DNA of 33,313 bases from Chloroflexota bacterium (GCA_013152435.1 JAADGJ010000102.1:13928-47240); one strand, 5' to 3'; numbered from the stretch's first letter, positions 10,001 to 17,324 are shown. Made by a program: numbers and translations. The notes: generated by a model from the sequence alone, not told the origin.

Positions 10001-10182
10001 TCGGCGAAGCCGAGCCCGCCATCATGGTTGGCGATCTTCACCCACTTCACGCCCATCGCAATCAGCTCGGGGAGCCACTCGTCGCGAATCCGTCCCAGGC
10101 CGATGGCGGCCGGGTAGCCCGCGCTCCAATGGATGCCGATGCCGGTGTCTCCGCTGGGCCGAGGATACTCGTGGAGTTCCAT
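7003..10182 (-). CDS. Glycoside-hydrolase-like TIM-barrel protein with seven C-terminal beta repeats
   Basis: A 1059-residue protein. Residues 1-370 look like a clan GH-A (beta/alpha)8 barrel: FNNEPD (105-110) could hold the acid/base Glu and LATEGGW (271-277) the nucleophile Glu. Then come two interleaved repeat types. Type A, carboxypeptidase-regulatory-like with GAGR and YRFEGLPxGxY cores, occurs at about 380-450, 461-531, 638-709, 717-787 and 889-960. Type B, with GPGFS, RCSVEG and EYGPYACEFAPLG, occurs at 533-623 and 791-881. Residues about 970-1056 form a separate alpha/beta-looking end piece. No signal peptide or membrane segment is visible, odd for this architecture. A GGAGGGG site precedes the ATG. 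The substrate is unknown. Confidence 0.75.
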   Translation of the reverse strand: MELHEYPRPSGDTGIGIHWSAGYPAAIGLGRIRDEWLPELIAMGVKWVKIANHDGGLGFAELLLAHDIMPIVRIYRPEPNPGTLGERELRFVEEYVARGVRYFEFNNEPDLGVEWAGGYIPPNALEIVARNAIIDMERILERGGYPAIPALATGSRWDIVGKIVELGRVDILQGPVWQAVHNYAVNHPPEYPDDPGNQRGAPYTREFYEAIRAERWGRDAWNGRSLEEVNRLRAEHANPGDTIMDDASCWRSYEFFDALVRRHLGRSLPVLATEGGWIVGEDADPRYPATTPRLHMEQTLEVCRALMGTSQRLPPAPDYFFCSAFWLIGNYVLGHWAAPWEGQAWYSSRWPQGRLPIVDALKAEPKQERPWSGGAATGGTIQGHVRQGAGRRLILQGPNWQLSTIVAPDESYRFTGLPEGEYTIHVDGTEIARTVSVRPGDPPVVLDFDLSGVVIRPRHSVIHGTVRNGAGRTLVLSRDDWEARTEVGLDGSYRFEELPAGTYTLAIEGTDVRRDGIELDGERIVVIDLAVPGWGYTVRDEGVGPGFSIIRCSVEGRLNLPVRLWAEGWGGIIARTGTKTEYGPYACEFAPLGGGDYFIEPEGLGIQAKVHLDSGRVLMVTFSEAEVEEPSPTPQESVIQGRVSGGAGRTIILTWDGGELETTVGEDEMYRFEGLGPGIYQVAVADSDRARTGIVLDGRNRVTVDFTLTAPPEAVSVVRGRVINGAGRRLRLEGPGGPYETTVDDQEKFRFDHLAAGTYRLVVVDSSVTRDGIILDGRNEWVIELALPASGWTFSTRDGGPGPGFSVVRCSVEGKRDLPVRLWTDGWVGITQRTGSKAEYGPYACEFAPLGAGTYYVEPEGLGVRATVQVPASRVMWVEFQQEEPLPPGIIMGRVVRGAGRQVRLEGPDEPRTTTVDANERFRFEGLPPGEYSLWVVGTEVRQTGIQVTGEQPVEVELVLPASPQPPAKTIDHYVLVGDLSAGQEELAAAMRYAARFQPETGTDVEQAMAARHVTILGDDRAVSAEIEQLLREADCEVDRVEGEIAAELRRRVEAGHPW

Positions 10183-10221
10183 GGTCAGAGCCCCTCCGCG
10201 TGTGCCTGTCCTGGGCGTTCG

Positions 10222-11511
10222 CTAGGATTGGGGTGCGTCGGTCGCAGGGGAGGAGGCCAGCCTCTCTTGTAGCCAGGCGATGACCCGGTCCCGTCGGACG
10301 GTCTCCTGAGTGCTATCCCGTAGGTCTCGCACGGTGACCACGCCGGCGGCCAGTTCGTCGTCGCCCAGGATCAGCGCGTAGCGGACGCCGGCGCGGTTGG
10401 CGGACTTCATCTGGGCCTTCAGGCTGCGCTGCCCGAAGCCGAAGAGGGTCGACAACCCCGCCTCTCGCAGTTCCGACGTCAATCGGAACGCCTCCAGCCG
10501 GGTGGCGGGGCCCACATGGGCCACGAACAGCACGGGCTTGGGCAACGGAGGCGGCTCGATCCCCTGTTCCTTCATCGTCAGGATCTGGCGCTCGATCCCG
10601 GACCCGAAGCCGATGCCCGGTGTGGGTGGCCCTCCCAGCTCCTCGATGAGCCCATCGTAGCGGCCGCCGCCGCATACGGCGTTTTGCGCCCCGATCCCTT
10701 CGGCGTAGATCTCGAAGACGGTTTTGGTGTAGTAGTCCAGGCCGCGTACCAGCCGGTGATTGAGCGTGTAGGGCATCTCCAGACCGTCCAGAAACGATCG
10801 CAAGTCCGAGAAGTGGGTCGCGCACTCCTCGCACAGGTGGTCCGTGATCTTCGGCGCGTGGGCAATGACCGGCTGGCATTGCGCGTTCTTGCAGTCCAGC
10901 ACGCGCAGCGGGTTCCGCTCCAGGCGTCGTTTGCAGTCCTCGCAGATCTCGTCCGTGTGTTGGCGGTAGTAGGCGACCAGTTCCTTCAGGTAAGCCGGCC
11001 GACATTGGGGACATCCGGTGCTGTTGATCTGCAGGGAGAGCCCGCGGAACCCGAGTCGCTTAAACAGATGCCAGGCGACGGAGATGACTTCGGCGTCCAC
11101 GGCCGGGTCCTGTTCCCCGATCACCTCGACGTTGAACTGGTGATGCTGTCGGTATCGCCCTGCCTGCGGGCGTTCGAAGCGAAATACGGGGCCGATGGAG
11201 TAAAGCTTGACCGGCTGCGGCCGCACCCGCATCCCGTTTTCCAGATAGGCGCGCATGATGCCCGCTGTGAACTCCGGGCGTAGGGTGATCTCCTCGCCCC
11301 CCTTGTCCCGGAAGGAGTACATCTCCTTGTCGACGATATCGGTGCCCTCCCCCACGCCACGCACGTAAAGGCTGGTGGCCTCGAAGATGGGGGTATCGAT
11401 CTGCTCGAAGCCGAAGAGGGCGGCCGTCTCGTGGATACAGTCGATGATGTATCGCCAGTAGGGCCACTCCTCTGGCAGGATGTCGTGGGTTCCTCGCGGT
11501 GCTGTATACAA
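10222..11511 (-). CDS. hisS: Histidyl-tRNA synthetase
   Basis: A class II synthetase charging tRNA-His. Visible are the N-terminal PRGTHDILPEEW, motif 2 around GPVFRFERPQAGRYRQHHQFNVE, the HisRS-specific LVRGLDYYTKTVFEIY, motif 3 GIGFGSGIERQ, and a C-terminal anticodon-binding domain (VLFVAHVGPATRLEAF onward). An insertion with CPQC, CEDC, CKNAQC and CEEC suggests bound metal, as in some long HisRS. I place the start at TTG 11511 (429 residues): GGAGGG lies ten bases upstream and a promoter ends just before it, whereas extra residues in a longer reading frame would be encoded by promoter and repeat DNA. It heads the row hisS - glycosidase-like - nadK. Confidence 0.93.
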   Translation of the reverse strand: MYTAPRGTHDILPEEWPYWRYIIDCIHETAALFGFEQIDTPIFEATSLYVRGVGEGTDIVDKEMYSFRDKGGEEITLRPEFTAGIMRAYLENGMRVRPQPVKLYSIGPVFRFERPQAGRYRQHHQFNVEVIGEQDPAVDAEVISVAWHLFKRLGFRGLSLQINSTGCPQCRPAYLKELVAYYRQHTDEICEDCKRRLERNPLRVLDCKNAQCQPVIAHAPKITDHLCEECATHFSDLRSFLDGLEMPYTLNHRLVRGLDYYTKTVFEIYAEGIGAQNAVCGGGRYDGLIEELGGPPTPGIGFGSGIERQILTMKEQGIEPPPLPKPVLFVAHVGPATRLEAFRLTSELREAGLSTLFGFGQRSLKAQMKSANRAGVRYALILGDDELAAGVVTVRDLRDSTQETVRRDRVIAWLQERLASSPATDAPQS

Positions 11512-11541
11512 CGTACGTATCCCTCCAAAAAATGCTGGCTC

Positions 11542-11570
11542 ATTATAGCCGATTTCATAGGTGATGTCTA
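11542..11570 (-). promoter_or_regulatory. Sigma70-type promoter for hisS
   Basis: On the minus strand a -35 box TAGACA (11565-11570), a 17-base spacer and a perfect -10 box TATAAT (11542-11547) lie so that transcription would begin near 11535, about 24 bases before the TTG start. Its -35 box abuts the end of the repeat element at 11575. Confidence 0.75.
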
Positions 11571-11574
11571 CCAG

Positions 11575-11814
11575 AACGGCCCTCATCCCCCAGACCCTTC
11601 TTCTCCCAAGCCCGGGAGAGGGGGGCTCAACTCTTTTGCCTGCGACCTGCCTGGCCCCGGCCTGGGTCCTTCGGGAAGGGTCGAGAAAGGCAGGTACAGG
11701 CCGGAAACGCGGGGTTTCCGTGGAGGGGACCTCCCCTCCACACCTCCCCCTGTGGAGCTGGTCGTTGAGGGAGCCCATCGGACATCTTGCCGGTAAATTT
11801 TCAGACGCGCTCTC
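11575..11814. repeat. Palindromic intergenic element, inverted and composite copy B
   Basis: Most of this segment (about 11630-11814) is the reverse complement of the left two-thirds of copy A. It shares the ACAGGGGGAGGTGTG block, the TCCACGGAAA block, the central CCTGCCTTTCTCG...CCAGGCAGGTCG block and the terminal AGAGCGCGTCTGA. The other end, from 11575, instead carries a different module beginning AACGGCCCTCATCCCCCA with a CCCAAGCCCGGGAG stem, which also appears at the window's right edge. So two repeat modules appear joined. It lies between the divergent hisS and thiamine promoters. Confidence 0.7.
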
Positions 11815-11837
11815 AGGGATGGTGCGGATCGCGAGAA

Positions 11838-11866
11838 TTGACAGCTCATGGGAGGCATGCTACACT
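11838..11866 (+). promoter_or_regulatory. Sigma70-type promoter of the thiamine operon
   Basis: A consensus -35 TTGACA (11838-11843), a 17-base spacer and -10 TACACT (11861-11866) place the transcription start near 11873, about 20 bases before the riboswitch aptamer. Confidence 0.8.
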
Positions 11867-11893
11867 ATTTTCGCAATCGAACAATTGAAGAGT

Positions 11894-12005
11894 TTCGCAG
11901 GGGGAGCTGGGGGGCAACCCGGCTGAGAGGACGGCTTTCAGGATCTCTGACCCGCCGTCGACCCTTGGAACCTGACCTGGGTAATGCCGGCGTAGGGATC
12001 GCGAA
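11894..12005 (+). ncRNA. TPP riboswitch (THI-box aptamer)
   Basis: The conserved TPP aptamer segments occur in order: GGGGGAGC (P2 5' side), CTGAGAGGACGG (thiamine-pyrimidine sensing loop region), GACCCTTGGAACCTGA, CTGGGTAATGCC and GGCGTAGGGATC. The outer P1 stem is TTCGC (11894-11898) with GCGAA (12001-12005). In this family TPP binding stabilises the aptamer and lowers downstream expression. Here an intrinsic terminator follows 20 bases later and the first gene is thiamine pyrophosphokinase, which fits control of thiamine salvage by its end product. Confidence 0.96.
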
Positions 12006-12025
12006 GGACCATATTGGGATATTCA

Positions 12026-12060
12026 GGCCACCCGCCGCCCCTGGTGAGGTGGCCCTTTTT
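12026..12060 (+). terminator. Riboswitch expression-platform terminator
   Basis: A stem GGCCACC (12026-12032) and GGTGGCC (12048-12054) is followed by CTTTTT. It sits between the TPP aptamer and the thiN start. By analogy with other TPP riboswitches it should form when TPP is bound and stop transcription before thiN. The competing anti-terminator pairing was not worked out. Confidence 0.85.
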
Positions 12061-12079
12061 ATGTATACGAGGGAACATC

Positions 12080-12739
12080 GTGCGAGCCATCATCTTTGCG
12101 AACGGGATCATCGAGGACTACGACGCCTGCCGGCCCCATATCCGGCCGGACGATCGGATCATCTGCGCTGACGGCGGCACGCTCCATGCCCTGGCCCTCG
12201 GCCTGCATCCTGACCTCATCGTCGGCGACCTGGACTCGCTGCCGGACGGGCGGCGGGCTGCCCTGGAAAGCTCCGGCACCCGCTTCCTCACCTACCCGGC
12301 GCGCAAGGATCAGACCGACCTGGAGCTGGCCCTGATCGCCGCGCGGGAGGCCGGCGCGGCCGACGTGCATCTGCTGGGGATCCTGGGCGGTCGCCTGGAT
12401 CAGACCATCGCCAACCTGTTGTTGCTGGCTCGCGATCAGTGGGCGGACATGTCGTTGTCCCTGTCGAACGGCCCGGAGACGGCCTGGGTTGTCCGTCGCC
12501 GGGTGGAGATCGAAGGGGCTCCGGGGGATACCGTGTCCTTGATCGCCCTGACGCCGGAGGTGTCCGGCATCTACACCGAGCGTCTGGAGTATCCCCTGGT
12601 CGACGGCCGCCTGACCTTCGGATCCACGTTGGGGATCTCCAACGTTATGTTGACCGACCGGGCGAGCGTGCGCGTTCGCGATGGCACCCTTCTGGTGATT
12701 CACAGGCCGATGGAAACGTCCGATGGCGCTGGAGGGTGA
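12080..12739 (+). CDS. thiN: Thiamine pyrophosphokinase
   Basis: A 219-residue cytosolic enzyme transferring pyrophosphate from ATP to thiamine to give TPP. Family motifs counted from the chosen start are CADGG (29-33), the metal-binding GDLDSL (49-54), RKDQTDLELAL (75-85), a GILGGRLDQTIANLLLL stretch, and a C-terminal beta-rich lobe ending SNVMLTDRASVRVRDGTLLVIH. I chose GTG at 12080: a GAGGG site sits six to seven bases upstream, and an earlier in-frame ATG would put coding sequence through the riboswitch terminator. First gene behind the TPP riboswitch. Confidence 0.93.
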   Translation: MRAIIFANGIIEDYDACRPHIRPDDRIICADGGTLHALALGLHPDLIVGDLDSLPDGRRAALESSGTRFLTYPARKDQTDLELALIAAREAGAADVHLLGILGGRLDQTIANLLLLARDQWADMSLSLSNGPETAWVVRRRVEIEGAPGDTVSLIALTPEVSGIYTERLEYPLVDGRLTFGSTLGISNVMLTDRASVRVRDGTLLVIHRPMETSDGAGG

Positions 12740-12762
12740 GCGATCGGGCCTTGCGCGGTTGA

Positions 12763-12787
12763 GCATCGGAATCCCGATGCCCTTTTT
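12763..12787 (+). terminator. Intrinsic terminator between thiN and thiB
   Basis: A 7-bp stem GCATCGG/CCGATGC (12763-12769 and 12774-12780) with a 4-base loop is followed by CCTTTTT. It lies in the 100-base gap between the kinase and the transporter genes. It may partly end transcripts, setting transporter expression below that of thiN, unless a thiB promoter exists; no convincing one was found. Confidence 0.65.
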
Positions 12788-12838
12788 CCCATCTCGCGTT
12801 TCAGCGTGATGCTATCCTACGTCTCTTGGAGGTGAATG

Positions 12839-13918
12839 ATGCGACAATGGATCGGTTGGTTGTTACTGACAACCCTTGTGTTGGCGGCGTGCGCACAGCC
12901 GGCGGGCGGCCCCGGCCCGCTTCCGACGGCCACGCCGGCAGAGGAACCCGTCGTGGTCACGCTGATGACCCATGATAGCTTCGCGATCAGCGAGTCGCTT
13001 CTCGATCAGTTCGAGGCGGAGACGGGGGCCACTTTGAAGATCCTGCGGGCGGGCGATGCCGGGGCGGCCTTGAACCAGGCGATCCTCAGCAAGGGGAACC
13101 CGCTGGCCGACGTCTTCTTCGGTGTGGACAACACGTTCTTCGGCCGGGCGATCCAGGCGGATATCTTCGAGCCGTACGAGTCGCCGATGCTGGCCGACAT
13201 CCCCGACGAGCTAGAGCTGGACCCACAGCACCGGCTGTTGCCCGTCGACTTCGGGTACGTGTGCCTGAACTACGACAAGGCCTATTTTGTGGAGAAGGGG
13301 TTGGCGGTGCCGCAGACGCTGGAGGATCTCACCAAGCCGGAGTACAAGGGCCTGCTGGTGGTGGAGAACCCGGCCACCTCCTCCCCCGGACTGGCGTTCC
13401 TCATCACCACCGTGGCCTATTTCGGCGAGGATGGGTATCTGGACTTTTGGCGCCAGTTGCGGGAAAATGATGTGTACGTCACGGACGGCTGGGAGGACGC
13501 GTACTTCGGGCAGTTCAGCGGCGGCTCCGGCGAGGGCACGCGGCCTCTGGTCGTCTCCTATGCCACCAGCCCGGCCGCGGAGGTGTACTTCAGCGAGGGC
13601 AAGCTGGATACTCCTCCCACCGGTAACATCCTGCCGGAAGGCGGAAGTTTCCGCCAGATCGAGTTCGTGGGGATCCTGAAGGGGACGAAGCATCCCGATC
13701 TGGCCCGCAAGCTGGTGGACTTCATGCTCAGCCGGCCGTTCCAGGAGGACATCCCGCTGCAGATGTTCGTGTACCCGGCCAACGAGAAGGCCGCGCTGCC
13801 GGAGCTCTTCGAGAAGTTCGCACAGGTACCCTCCGCTCCGGCCCAGATCACGCCGGAGGAGATCGACGCCGGGCGAGAGCGTTGGATCGATGAGTGGACC
13901 GCGACCGTGCTGCGATAG
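12839..13918 (+). CDS. thiB: Thiamine ABC transporter, substrate-binding lipoprotein
   Basis: A periplasm-side or surface-anchored binding protein of about 359 residues. It starts with a lipoprotein signal peptide (hydrophobic run then lipobox LAAC near residue 18). The mature part has TbpA/ThiB family features: [60 protein letters not shown], and a C-terminal [14 protein letters not shown]. These match thiamine rather than iron or sulfate binders, and the TPP riboswitch context agrees. Two adjacent ATGs exist (12836 and 12839); GGAGG spacing favours the second. Followed by permease and ATPase genes. Confidence 0.92.
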   Translation: MRQWIGWLLLTTLVLAACAQPAGGPGPLPTATPAEEPVVVTLMTHDSFAISESLLDQFEAETGATLKILRAGDAGAALNQAILSKGNPLADVFFGVDNTFFGRAIQADIFEPYESPMLADIPDELELDPQHRLLPVDFGYVCLNYDKAYFVEKGLAVPQTLEDLTKPEYKGLLVVENPATSSPGLAFLITTVAYFGEDGYLDFWRQLRENDVYVTDGWEDAYFGQFSGGSGEGTRPLVVSYATSPAAEVYFSEGKLDTPPTGNILPEGGSFRQIEFVGILKGTKHPDLARKLVDFMLSRPFQEDIPLQMFVYPANEKAALPELFEKFAQVPSAPAQITPEEIDAGRERWIDEWTATVLR

Positions 13919-13997
13919 GTCGCTTCGGCCTCGGGATCCCGGGCGGTCCCCCTGTCGATCCTGATGCGAGGTGAGAGTTACGAACGATTCAGGAAGC

Positions 13998-15692
13998 ATG
14001 ATGCGTCGTCTGGTATGGATAGAGCGTATGGCGGCCGGGTTGCGTCTGGTGGTCTTCCTGCTCCCACTGGCCTACCTGGCCGTCTTCTTTTTCTATCCGC
14101 TCGCGGAGATCCTGCGGGTTAGCCTGGCCCCCGAGGGCGTCCTGGACCTGAGGCCCCTGCGCGTGCTGGTGACCGATGGGTATTACGCCCGTGTCCTGTG
14201 GTTCACCACGTGGCAGGCGGCGGTATCGACGGCCCTGACGTTGTTGCTGGGGCTCCCGGCCGCTTACGTCTTCGCCCGCTACCGGTTCCCCGGCAAGACC
14301 TTGCTGCGCGCGCTCACCACCATTCCCTTTGTGCTGCCCACGCTGGTGGTGGCGACTGCGTTCACCAGTCTGCTGGGGCCGCGCGGCTGGCTCAACACGT
14401 GGTTGATGGGCGCGCTGAACCTGGAGCGGCCTCCCATCCGCCTGATGCACACCATCTGGATCATCCTGCTGGCGCACGTGTTCTATAACGCCACCGTGAT
14501 CGTGCGCATCGTCGGCGGGTTCTGGGCCAACCTGGACCCGCGGCTGGAGGAGGCCGCCCGGGTGCTGGGCGCCGACCGCTGGCGCACCCTCCGGCGTGTC
14601 ACGCTCCCCCTGTTGCGGCCGTCGCTGATGGCCGCCTCCCTCCTCGTCTTCCTGTTCTGCTTCACGTCCTTTGGCGTGATCCTGGTGTTGGGTGGCCCGC
14701 GCTTTGCCACGCTGGAGGTGGAGATCTACCGTCAGGCCGTGCATCTCTTTCACTTGCCCGTTGCCGCCGCGCTCGCCCTGGTGCAAATGGTCATCACGTT
14801 CGTCGTCATGTCGGTGTATACCCGCATACAGGCGCGCACGGCCGTGCCGTTGAGCTTCCGCCCCCAACAGACGACGCAGCGCCATCCCCGGGGATGGCGC
14901 ACGCGATGGATGCTGCTCGCGATCTTGGGGACGATGCTCGTCGTGTTGCTGGTCCCGCTCCTGTCTCTGGCGGCGCGCTCGTTCGCCACCGAGGCCGGAT
15001 GGTCGTTGCGTTTCTACCGGGAGCTCTTCATCAACCGGCGCGAGTCGATCCTGTTCGTGCCGCCCATCGAGGCCGTCCGGAACTCGCTGGTCTTCGCCCT
15101 GGCGACGGTGGGGTTGTCCCTGTTGATGGGGGTGATCAGCGCGTACCTGTTGGCCCGGCCACGCCGCGGTCTGAGCGCCCTGTTGGATCCCGTGTTCATG
15201 TTGCCGCTGGGGACCTCCGCGGTCACCTTGGGATTTGGCTTCATCCTGGCGTTGGATCACCCTCCGCTCAACCTGCGCACCTCGCCGATCCTGGTGCCGC
15301 TGGCTCATACCCTGGTGGCCTTCCCCTTCGTGGTCCGCACCCTGCTGCCGGTGCTGCGCGGCATCCACCCTCATCTGCGGGATGCCGCCTCCGTGCTGGG
15401 CGCGTCCCCCGCGCAGGTGTGGTTGCGCGTTGACCTGCCCATTGTGGGGCGCGCCGTGTTGGTCGGCGCCGTCTTCGCGTTCACCATCAGCATGGGCGAG
15501 TTCGGCGCCACGTCCCTGGTGGCCCGCCCGGAGTTTCCCACCATGCCCGTGGCCATTTATCGGTTCCTCGGGCAGCCGGGCGCGCTGAATTATGGCCAGG
15601 CGTTGGCCATGAGCACGCTGCTCATGGCCGTTTGCACGGCGGGGCTGATCCTGATCGAGCGCTTCCGCTATCGCGGGGTCGGGGAGTTCTGA
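13998..15692 (+). CDS. thiP: Thiamine ABC transporter permease
   Basis: A 564-residue inner-membrane permease made of two fused BPD_transp_1 halves, each with about six helices. The EAA loops that contact the ATPase are LEEAARVLGADRWRTLRRVTLP-type in the first half and LRDAASVLGASPAQVWLRVDLP-type in the second. This fused organisation is usual for ThiP and for iron permeases; binding-protein identity and riboswitch context favour thiamine. ATG 13998 or 14001 follow an AGGA site; an in-frame GTG at 13971 would add nine residues with a weaker site. It ends three bases before thiQ. Confidence 0.9.
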   Translation: MMRRLVWIERMAAGLRLVVFLLPLAYLAVFFFYPLAEILRVSLAPEGVLDLRPLRVLVTDGYYARVLWFTTWQAAVSTALTLLLGLPAAYVFARYRFPGKTLLRALTTIPFVLPTLVVATAFTSLLGPRGWLNTWLMGALNLERPPIRLMHTIWIILLAHVFYNATVIVRIVGGFWANLDPRLEEAARVLGADRWRTLRRVTLPLLRPSLMAASLLVFLFCFTSFGVILVLGGPRFATLEVEIYRQAVHLFHLPVAAALALVQMVITFVVMSVYTRIQARTAVPLSFRPQQTTQRHPRGWRTRWMLLAILGTMLVVLLVPLLSLAARSFATEAGWSLRFYRELFINRRESILFVPPIEAVRNSLVFALATVGLSLLMGVISAYLLARPRRGLSALLDPVFMLPLGTSAVTLGFGFILALDHPPLNLRTSPILVPLAHTLVAFPFVVRTLLPVLRGIHPHLRDAASVLGASPAQVWLRVDLPIVGRAVLVGAVFAFTISMGEFGATSLVARPEFPTMPVAIYRFLGQPGALNYGQALAMSTLLMAVCTAGLILIERFRYRGVGEF

Positions 15693-15694
15693 GC

Positions 15695-16759
15695 ATGGGC
15701 TCTTCTTTGCTGCAGGTTCGAGATGTGTCCAAGACCTATGATGACGTTCGTGCCCTGGAGGGCGTCTCCCTGGACGTCGCGGAGGCGGAGGTTGTCGCGC
15801 TGTTGGGGCCGAGCGGCTGTGGCAAGACCACGCTCTTGCGCATCATCGCCGGGCTGGAGGTGCCGGATACGGGCGCTGTGTATTTGGCCGGGCGTGAGAT
15901 CACGTCCGTACCCCCGCATCGGCGTGGCTTCGGCCTGATGTTTCAGGATTACGTGCTCTTTCCTCATCAGGATGTGTTTCACAACGTGGCCTTTGGCCTG
16001 GAGATGCAGGGCTGGGATCGGGAGCGCGTGAGGGAGCGGGTGCGCGAGATGCTGGCCCTGGTCGGCCTGTCCGGCTACGAGCGCCGTCGCGTCTTCGAGC
16101 TGTCAGGTGGGGAGCAGCAGCGCGTGGCGTTGGCTCGCTCGCTGGCGCCGGAGCCGCGCCTGCTCATGTTGGACGAACCGCTGGGCTCTCTGGATCGGAC
16201 CCTGCGCGAGCAGCTCCTGGACGAGTTGCGCCAGATCCTGCATCAGGTGGGCGTGACCGCCCTGTACGTGACCCACGATCAGCAGGAGGCCTTTGCCCTG
16301 GCCGACCGGGTGATCATCCTGCGCTCCGGGCGGGTAGTACAGCAGGGAACGCCGGAGGAGATCTATCGTCACCCCGCTGACGCGTTCGTGGCTCGTTTTT
16401 TGGGGCACTCGAACCTGATCCCCGGCCGCGTGCGGGATCGCAGGGGCGTGGAGACGGAGCTGGGCCTTCTGGTCGTCCCGGACGCGGCGGATTTCCCGTC
16501 GGGCGCTCGGGTTACCGTGTTGATCCGTCCGGAGGCCGCCGAGCTGACGGCCGACGCGGATGCCCCCAACCGGGTGAGCGTGCGCGTGCTCGACCGCTCG
16601 TTCCGGGGGGATCGCTATCGGATCCAGGTGGCGCACGCTGGGGGCCTCGAGCTGACGCTGGAGATCGTGCCGCTGGATCGCCCCCCGCCGGAGCCGGGGG
16701 AAGAGGTCACGATCTCGCTCCATCCGGCGGGGCTGGCTTTGCTTGCCGTGAAGGGCTGA
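15695..16759 (+). CDS. thiQ: Thiamine ABC transporter ATP-binding protein
   Basis: A 354-residue cytosolic ABC ATPase energising the ThiBP importer. Motifs are Walker A GPSGCGKT (38-45), Q-loop MFQDYVLFPHQ, signature LSGGEQQRVALARSL, Walker B RLLMLDEPLGSLD and switch His in YVTHDQQEA. A C-terminal TOBE-like extension (about 235-354, NLIPGRVRDRRG onward) makes it longer than the short enterobacterial ThiQ and more like Fbp/Pot-type ATPases. The ATG follows the thiP stop by two bases, with GGGGAG upstream. Confidence 0.9.
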   Translation: MGSSLLQVRDVSKTYDDVRALEGVSLDVAEAEVVALLGPSGCGKTTLLRIIAGLEVPDTGAVYLAGREITSVPPHRRGFGLMFQDYVLFPHQDVFHNVAFGLEMQGWDRERVRERVREMLALVGLSGYERRRVFELSGGEQQRVALARSLAPEPRLLMLDEPLGSLDRTLREQLLDELRQILHQVGVTALYVTHDQQEAFALADRVIILRSGRVVQQGTPEEIYRHPADAFVARFLGHSNLIPGRVRDRRGVETELGLLVVPDAADFPSGARVTVLIRPEAAELTADADAPNRVSVRVLDRSFRGDRYRIQVAHAGGLELTLEIVPLDRPPPEPGEEVTISLHPAGLALLAVKG

Positions 16760-16772
16760 GAACATTCAGATG

Positions 16773-16807
16773 GGGTCTGGAACAAACGTTCTAGACCCTT
16801 GACTTTT
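16773..16807 (+). terminator. Intrinsic terminator of the thiamine operon
   Basis: An 11-bp stem (one G-T pair) formed by GGGTCTGGAAC (16773-16783) and GTTCTAGACCC (16788-16798) closes on the loop AAAC and is followed by TTGACTTTTC. It ends the thiN-thiBPQ transcription unit 13 bases after thiQ. Confidence 0.85.
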
Positions 16808-16827
16808 CATCGATCTGGGGGTATGAT
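16799..16827 (+). promoter_or_regulatory. Sigma70-type promoter of ssb
   Basis: A -35 box TTGACT (16799-16804), exactly 17 bases of spacer and -10 TATGAT (16822-16827). The -35 box begins inside the T-tract of the preceding terminator. Predicted start is near 16834, leaving a leader of about 85 bases containing a GCCGG/CCGGC stem. Confidence 0.8.
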
Positions 16828-16919
16828 GCGAGCCAAAGCCGGGGTTAGGGGATGAGAACCGGCTTGCCTCCTGTTCTATGAACTCTGAAGGTTCCTCGAT
16901 CAAAGCGCGGGGGTGATGT

Positions 16920-17324
16920 ATGTATCAGAAGACCGTCGTTGTGGGACACCTGGGGCGGGATCCGGAGCTCCGGTACACGCCGTCGGGGCAGTCCGTGTGC
17001 TCGTTCAGCCTGGCCACGACTCGCCGCTGGACGGATCGCAATGGCAATCCGCAGGAGCGGACGACTTGGTTTCGCGTGACCGCATGGGGAAAGCTGGCGG
17101 AGCTGTGCAGCCAGTACCTGTCGAAGGGGCGTCTGGTGTTGGTGGAGGGGGATATCGAGGCCTCCGCGTGGCTGGGGCAGGATGGGCAGCCGCGTGCTAC
17201 GCTGGAGCTAACCGCTCGCAACGTTCGCTTCCTCGGCGGGCGGGACACCGCGGTGGCGAGCGCGGATCTCCCCGTCCAGGCGGAGGAGCCCGCCAGCCTG
17301 GATGAGGATGAGCTCCCATTCTAG
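16920..17324 (+). CDS. ssb: Single-stranded DNA-binding protein
   Basis: A 134-residue SSB. The OB fold occupies residues 1-105 (start MYQKTVVVGHLGRDPELRYTP, then VCSFSLATTR and WFRVTAWGKLAELCSQYLSKG, as in standard bacterial SSB). A short linker of about 20 residues leads to the acidic tail DEDELPF, the peptide used to recruit replication and repair partners. GGGGGTGA lies just upstream of the ATG. It heads a plus-strand group with DUF3467, translin and nuclease-like genes. Confidence 0.95.
   Translation: MYQKTVVVGHLGRDPELRYTPSGQSVCSFSLATTRRWTDRNGNPQERTTWFRVTAWGKLAELCSQYLSKGRLVLVEGDIEASAWLGQDGQPRATLELTARNVRFLGGRDTAVASADLPVQAEEPASLDEDELPF

Noticed and set aside
11512-11778. N-terminal extension of HisRS by 89 residues
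   Set aside because: The extra stretch is encoded by the repeat element and by the hisS promoter; similarity to HisRS begins at the TTG start with a good ribosome-binding site.
12014-12079. Upstream ATG start for thiN
   Set aside because: It would place coding sequence across the riboswitch terminator; GTG 12080 has a proper ribosome-binding site.
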